Assembly: GCA_900319405.1 (NCBI GenBank)
Contig: ONOH01000009.1
Coordinates: 1-64,000, forward strand
DNA length: 64,000 nt
Direction: 5' to 3'
Source of the DNA: an uncultured Bacteroidales bacterium
Lineage (GTDB): Bacteria; Bacteroidota; Bacteroidia; Bacteroidales; UBA932
Part shown: positions 60,253 to 64,000 of the stretch, piece after piece
Numbering within the stretch: the stretch's first letter is position 1
How the letters are laid out: every line of letters begins with the position of its first letter
Translations under genes and position numbers: made by a program
The notes under the pieces: model-generated
Seen by the model: the letters and a program-made list of their open reading frames with translations, nothing else
The model's database searches: none
What the model was told of the DNA's origin: nothing

Positions 60253-61683
60253 ATGAGAAAGTTTGTCTATCTGTTTCTGCTTATCGCACTCGCGGCCTGC
60301 GTGGGCGGCAGGAAGGATCCGGTGGAACTGGAGGAGGAACTGCTTCAGGAGGCCGCCAGGGATGTGGAGGCGCAGCGATATGAGGCGGCGATGGAAAAGG
60401 GCCTGATGGCCTTGGAGGCAGCCCGCCTGTCGGGAGATGCGAGGGAAGAGGTGAAGGCACTTAAAACCATCATAGGCATAGACATTATGACCAGCCGGGA
60501 TGCCGATGCCTGGGACAAGGCGCTTGAGGCCGAAAGCATCGCCCGCAGCAAAGGCTTCGAGGAGGAACTCCCCGGCATCCTCATTTCCAAGGCCAAGCTC
60601 TGCTCTTATGCCGAGATTTCCCCGGAAACGGGCAGGAACGACGAGGGGCTGGACTACGCGCAGGAAGCCCTGAAGATAGCGAAAACGCCCGAGGATGAGG
60701 CGGAAGCGTGCTATGTCATCGCCTCTCTTTACATCAACAAAAACCGCTGGAGCCACCCCATCGACCCGGAGATATACAACAACGCGGGCAAGTATCTGGA
60801 CAAAGGCCAGGCTATTGCCGAGACCCACGACATCCGGCGTCTCCGCCGCAACGGCATCATTTTCCGCTCCCGCTGGTTCCAGCAGGGGGGGCGGAACGAG
60901 GAGGCCATCCGGTATTTCGAGCAGGTGTACGGCAGCCTTGAGGAGACCGACTATGTGACCGCCGCCGCCCTGGACGACCGCCTGGTGCGCCTGTACACCC
61001 GCACCGGAGACGCGGAAAAAGCCCTGGAGACCCACGACAACTACGTTTTCCATATCCAGAAGTACCTGCAGCAAAAGCAGGACGAAACCCTACAGGAAAT
61101 GGAAACCCGTTTTGAAGTGGAGAACAAGGAACGGGAAATCGAGCGCAGGGGCTACCGGATTTCCATCCTGATCGTGCTGGTGCTGCTGGCCCTGGCCGTC
61201 ATTGCCCTTATCACGGGTTACCTGCAGCGCATCCGCCGCCGCAATGCGGAACTGCAGAAAATCAATAACACCAAGGAGCAGCTTATCGCCTTCCTGTCCC
61301 AGGACCTGAAAAACCCCGCGAACGAGTACACATCGGCCCTGGAAAAACTGTCGCAGGAAGCGACGGGACTGTCGGGAGACGAGATTCGTGAGAAATGCCA
61401 GGAGATTGCCCGGAGCGCCCAGTCCATCAACCAGGAAGTCGCCGAATATGTGGGAGACGTCCTTATCCAGCGCAGCCGGAGAATTGCCGATATCGGCCTC
61501 TCGCAGCGTGAAATCCAGATTATTCGCCTCAGCGCGGAGGGCCTCACCGCCGCCCAGATAGCCGAAAAGCTCTACCTGAGCGTTCACACCGTAAACACCC
61601 ACCGCCAGCGCATTTACTCCAAAATGGAAGTGAAGAACGTCTCCGAGATGCTGCGCACAGGCAAGGAACTGGGAATCATCTGA
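60253..61683 (+). CDS. Membrane TPR protein with C-terminal LuxR-type HTH
   Basis: 476 residues from ATG 60253, fixed by the promoter; upstream extension would include it. Signal or lipobox-like start MRKFVYLFLLIALAAC, TPR-like helices (about 30-300), a coiled coil, one membrane helix (ISILIVLVLLALAVIALITG), then a segment with FLSQDLKNPANEY recalling a degenerate histidine-kinase dimerisation helix. The LuxR HTH is at the end (LSQREIQIIRLSAEGLTAAQ, AEKLYLSVHTVNTHRQRIYS). A one-component sensor that binds DNA from the membrane. aroK follows after 2 nt. Confidence 0.85.
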   Translation: MRKFVYLFLLIALAACVGGRKDPVELEEELLQEAARDVEAQRYEAAMEKGLMALEAARLSGDAREEVKALKTIIGIDIMTSRDADAWDKALEAESIARSKGFEEELPGILISKAKLCSYAEISPETGRNDEGLDYAQEALKIAKTPEDEAEACYVIASLYINKNRWSHPIDPEIYNNAGKYLDKGQAIAETHDIRRLRRNGIIFRSRWFQQGGRNEEAIRYFEQVYGSLEETDYVTAAALDDRLVRLYTRTGDAEKALETHDNYVFHIQKYLQQKQDETLQEMETRFEVENKEREIERRGYRISILIVLVLLALAVIALITGYLQRIRRRNAELQKINNTKEQLIAFLSQDLKNPANEYTSALEKLSQEATGLSGDEIREKCQEIARSAQSINQEVAEYVGDVLIQRSRRIADIGLSQREIQIIRLSAEGLTAAQIAEKLYLSVHTVNTHRQRIYSKMEVKNVSEMLRTGKELGII

Positions 61684-61685
61684 TT

Positions 61686-62183
61686 ATGCTCATCGCTTTG
61701 ACTGGATTCATGGGGTGCGGGAAGAGCACCGTCGGGAGCCTGGTAGCCGAAGCCCTGGGCTGCCCTTTTCTGGATTTGGACGCCGTCGTGGAAAAAAAGG
61801 CCGGAAAAAGCATCCCGCAGATTTTTGAGGCCGATGGAGAGCCCGCCTTCCGCCGGATGGAAAAAAAAGCGCTGGAGGAAATCGTGAAAAAATATGCGGA
61901 AAGCACGGCCGTACTGGCCCTTGGCGGGGGCACGGTCACCGTTTCGGGAGCCCCTGAACTCCTCCGGGAAAAGACCCTTTGCATCTACCTGGAAGCCACT
62001 CTGGAGACCCTTCAGGGCCGATTGGAGGGGCAGACGGAAGGGCGTCCCCTGGCTGGCGGAGGCATGGCCGAAAGACTGGCCGCCCGGGAGCCCCTGTACC
62101 GGCAGGCCGCCCATATCACCCTGGAAACGGACCGCCTCAGTCCAGAGGAACTTGCCGACGAGATCATTATCTCCTGTTTGTAA
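61686..62183 (+). CDS. aroK: Shikimate kinase
   Basis: 165 residues. Walker A GFMGCGKST at 7-15, shikimate-binding DLDAVVEKKAGKSI and FRRMEKKALEE, and ALGGGTV identify AroK/AroL, which phosphorylates shikimate on the way to chorismate. Shares a transcript with the upstream regulator, 2 nt apart; functional link unclear. Confidence 0.95.
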   Translation: MLIALTGFMGCGKSTVGSLVAEALGCPFLDLDAVVEKKAGKSIPQIFEADGEPAFRRMEKKALEEIVKKYAESTAVLALGGGTVTVSGAPELLREKTLCIYLEATLETLQGRLEGQTEGRPLAGGGMAERLAAREPLYRQAAHITLETDRLSPEELADEIIISCL

Positions 62184-62208
62184 TTCTCCCTCGGATTACC
62201 TATCTTTG
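62177..62208 (+). promoter_or_regulatory. Promoter of recJ
   Basis: TTTG at 62177-62180 and TATCTTTG at 62201-62208 with 20-nt spacing, the best promoter in the window. ATG 62215 follows 6 nt later. The -33 box overlaps the end of aroK. Confidence 0.7.
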
Positions 62209-62214
62209 TAGTCT

Positions 62215-63951
62215 ATGGGGATTGCAGAACGTCAATGGATTGTCAAGACGCCTGCCAGCGAGGAAAAAGCTGCGCAGCTGGCTACGGAACTGGGTATAGA
62301 CCGGGTTCTGGCCACCCTGCTCATCCAACGCGGTGTAAGCAGCTTCGAGGAAGCCCGCACGTTCTTCCGTCCCCGCCTGGAAGACCTCCATGACCCCTTC
62401 CTGATGAAGGATATGGACAAGGCCGTTGAACGCCTTCACAAGGCCGTCACCTCCGGAGAAAAAATCCTGGTCTATGGAGACTACGACGTGGACGGCACCA
62501 CGGCGGTCGCTCAGGTGTACTCATTCATCAAACAGTTTTCCTCCAAGGTCCAGTTCTACATTCCGGACCGCTACGACGAGGGTTACGGCCTCTCGTACAA
62601 AGCCCTGGACTGGGCTTCGGACAACGGAATCGGCCTGGTCATTACGCTGGACTGCGGCATCAAGGCTATCGACAAAGTGGAATATGCCCGCGCGAAGGGA
62701 ATGGAAGTGATTATCTGTGACCACCATCTGCCGGAGAACGAACTTCCCAAAGCCGCAGCCATCCTGGACCCCAAACGGGAAGACTGCCATTATCCCTTCG
62801 ACGATCTGTGCGGCTGCGGAGTGGGCTTCAAACTGGCCCAAGGCTATGTAAAGAAATACGGCCTGGACTTTTCCCTGCTGGAGCCCCTGCTGGACTTGCA
62901 GGTGGTTTCCATCGCCTCGGACCTGGTGTCAATGACGGGAGAAAACCGCATACTGGCCCATTTCGGGCTCAAGCGCCTCAACGAGAATCCCCGCAAGGGC
63001 CTTCTGGCCATGATCAATCTGGCCAAGCTGGAGCCCGGACACATCGGCATTGACGACATTGTCTTCAAGATTGGTCCGCGCATCAACGCCGCCGGCCGGA
63101 TGGAGAGCGGACGCCTGGCCGTGGAACTGCTCACCGCCACCGACGACCGCACCGCCTTCCGCATCGGAGACCAGATCAACGAAAACAACAACGAGCGCAA
63201 GTCCATCGACCGGGAAATCACCCAGAAGGCGCTGGAAATGGTGCAGAACGGAAAGGCGCTGGCTACCGAGAATGCCACTATCGTGTACGACCCCACCTGG
63301 AACAAGGGTGTGGTGGGCATCGTCGCTTCCCGCCTGGTGGAAGCCTATTACAAGCCCACGGTGGTGCTCACCAAAAGCAACGGCTACGTTACCGGCAGCG
63401 CCCGCAGCGTCCAGGGCTTCGACCTGTACTCATCCATCGAAAGCTGTGCCGATCTTCTGGAAAACTTCGGCGGACATATGTATGCCGCCGGCCTCACGAT
63501 GAAAGAAGAGAACCTGGAGGAATTCTGCCGCCGGATGGACAGTTTCGTGGCCGGTAACATCACCCGGGAGGAACTCACCCCCGTGGTGGAAATCGACGCC
63601 CGGCTGGACTTCTCGCAAATCACCCCCAAATTCACCCGCATCCTCAAGCAGTTCCAGCCCTTCGGCCCGGGCAACAACAACCCGGTCTTCCTCACGGAAG
63701 ACGTTTATGACGCCGGCAACGGCCGCAAGGTTGGTGCCGGAGGGGTACACCTCAAACTGGACGTGATGCAGGAGAGCCAGCCCTACCGGCAAATCGCCGC
63801 CATCGGCTTCAATATGGCCGATTACTACGAGCACATCAAGGCCGGCAACCCCATCGACATCTGCTATTCCATCGTGGAGAATTTTTACCGCGGCTCCTCC
63901 ACCGTCCAGTTGCGCCTGAAGGACATCCGCGAAAGGGACGAGCTGATCTAG
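62215..63951 (+). CDS. recJ: Single-stranded-DNA exonuclease RecJ
   Basis: 578 residues. DHH-family motifs: VYGDYDVDGTTAVAQ near residue 85, TLDCGIKAIDKVEYA, ICDHHLPENELPKA, and the DHHA1 part with GRINAAGRMESGR-like PRINAAGRMESGRLAVELL and GGHMYAAG. A C-terminal OB-like region ends QLRLKDIRERDELI. Degrades ssDNA 5' to 3' in recombination and mismatch repair. Convergent with a partial gene whose stop is 4 nt away. Confidence 0.96.
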   Translation: MGIAERQWIVKTPASEEKAAQLATELGIDRVLATLLIQRGVSSFEEARTFFRPRLEDLHDPFLMKDMDKAVERLHKAVTSGEKILVYGDYDVDGTTAVAQVYSFIKQFSSKVQFYIPDRYDEGYGLSYKALDWASDNGIGLVITLDCGIKAIDKVEYARAKGMEVIICDHHLPENELPKAAAILDPKREDCHYPFDDLCGCGVGFKLAQGYVKKYGLDFSLLEPLLDLQVVSIASDLVSMTGENRILAHFGLKRLNENPRKGLLAMINLAKLEPGHIGIDDIVFKIGPRINAAGRMESGRLAVELLTATDDRTAFRIGDQINENNNERKSIDREITQKALEMVQNGKALATENATIVYDPTWNKGVVGIVASRLVEAYYKPTVVLTKSNGYVTGSARSVQGFDLYSSIESCADLLENFGGHMYAAGLTMKEENLEEFCRRMDSFVAGNITREELTPVVEIDARLDFSQITPKFTRILKQFQPFGPGNNNPVFLTEDVYDAGNGRKVGAGGVHLKLDVMQESQPYRQIAAIGFNMADYYEHIKAGNPIDICYSIVENFYRGSSTVQLRLKDIRERDELI

Positions 63952-63954
63952 CCC

Positions 63955-64000
63955 CTACCCCATCAGGTATTTCCCCAGCCGGGGAATGCGCTGCAGCACA
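63955..64000 (-). CDS. C-terminal end of an unidentified gene (cut by window edge)
   Basis: On the minus strand an open frame reads VLQRIPRLGKYLMG and stops at TAG 63957-63955, four nt from the recJ stop. The tight convergent spacing resembles other gene ends in this window, but 14 residues are too few to name a family. Confidence 0.35.
   Translation of the reverse strand, partial: VLQRIPRLGKYLMG

Overview
The window looks like chromosomal DNA of a Bacteroidales bacterium (Bacteroidota). It has a SusC/SusD pair, SPII lipoproteins, a Bat (aerotolerance) operon, ExbB/ExbD/TonB, a FISUMP protein, and many promoters of the Bacteroidota type (-7 box TAnnTTTG, sometimes with a -33 TTTG). Conserved genes are GC-rich at third codon positions, so a GC-rich uncultured gut/rumen lineage is more likely than a classical Bacteroides; that placement is inference. 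No tRNA, rRNA or CRISPR array was seen.

Layout. 1-7.1 kb: end of a polysaccharide-utilisation-type locus on the minus strand (susC, susD, beta-helix lipoprotein, start of a XylR-like regulator cut by the edge). 7.3-12.9 kb: secreted protein, split M16 peptidase, recQ, FKBP lipoprotein, DUF3127 protein. 12.87-21.85 kb: an accessory island bracketed by two near-identical 70-bp direct repeats that each hold a terminator hairpin. It carries a MntA-HepT toxin-antitoxin pair joined to a membrane Ser/Thr kinase, a convergent DNA-binding protein, then a same-strand train of small and exported proteins (frameshifted TonB_C protein, FISUMP protein, DUF6175-like protein and two further exported proteins). 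21.9-34.6 kb: housekeeping (dnaG, metG, miaA, yigZ, serC-serA-DUF1015, trmH, glyA, truA). 34.6-42.8 kb: Bat operon (moxR, DUF58, membrane protein, batA, batB, batC, batD fused to batE). 42.8-46.5 kb: a segment with a glycosyltransferase, an ATPase, a TolC remnant and a broken gene. It is bracketed by a 28-bp duplication of the batE tail and appears to have been inserted between batE and rmuC. 46.5-54.7 kb: rmuC, exbB-exbD-tonB, a pseudouridine synthase, era, parC. 54.7-64 kb: glutaminase-family lipoprotein, multidomain M64 peptidase, TPR-LuxR regulator, aroK, recJ.

Main observations. (1) Two essential or near-essential genes contain in-frame repeat DNA: truA carries a 121-bp element with perfect 28-bp inverted arms, and metG carries an interspersed TTCTGAGCG-type repeat. 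This resembles Rickettsia palindromic elements that insert in coding sequence. (2) The island at 12.9-21.8 kb is bounded by repeats that can fold in alternative ways. (3) Several loci are decaying or remodelled: M16 split, TonB_C frameshift, batD-batE fusion, chimeric gene ending in the batE tail. (4) At least seven genes have their -7 box only 3-8 nt before the start codon, suggesting leaderless transcripts.
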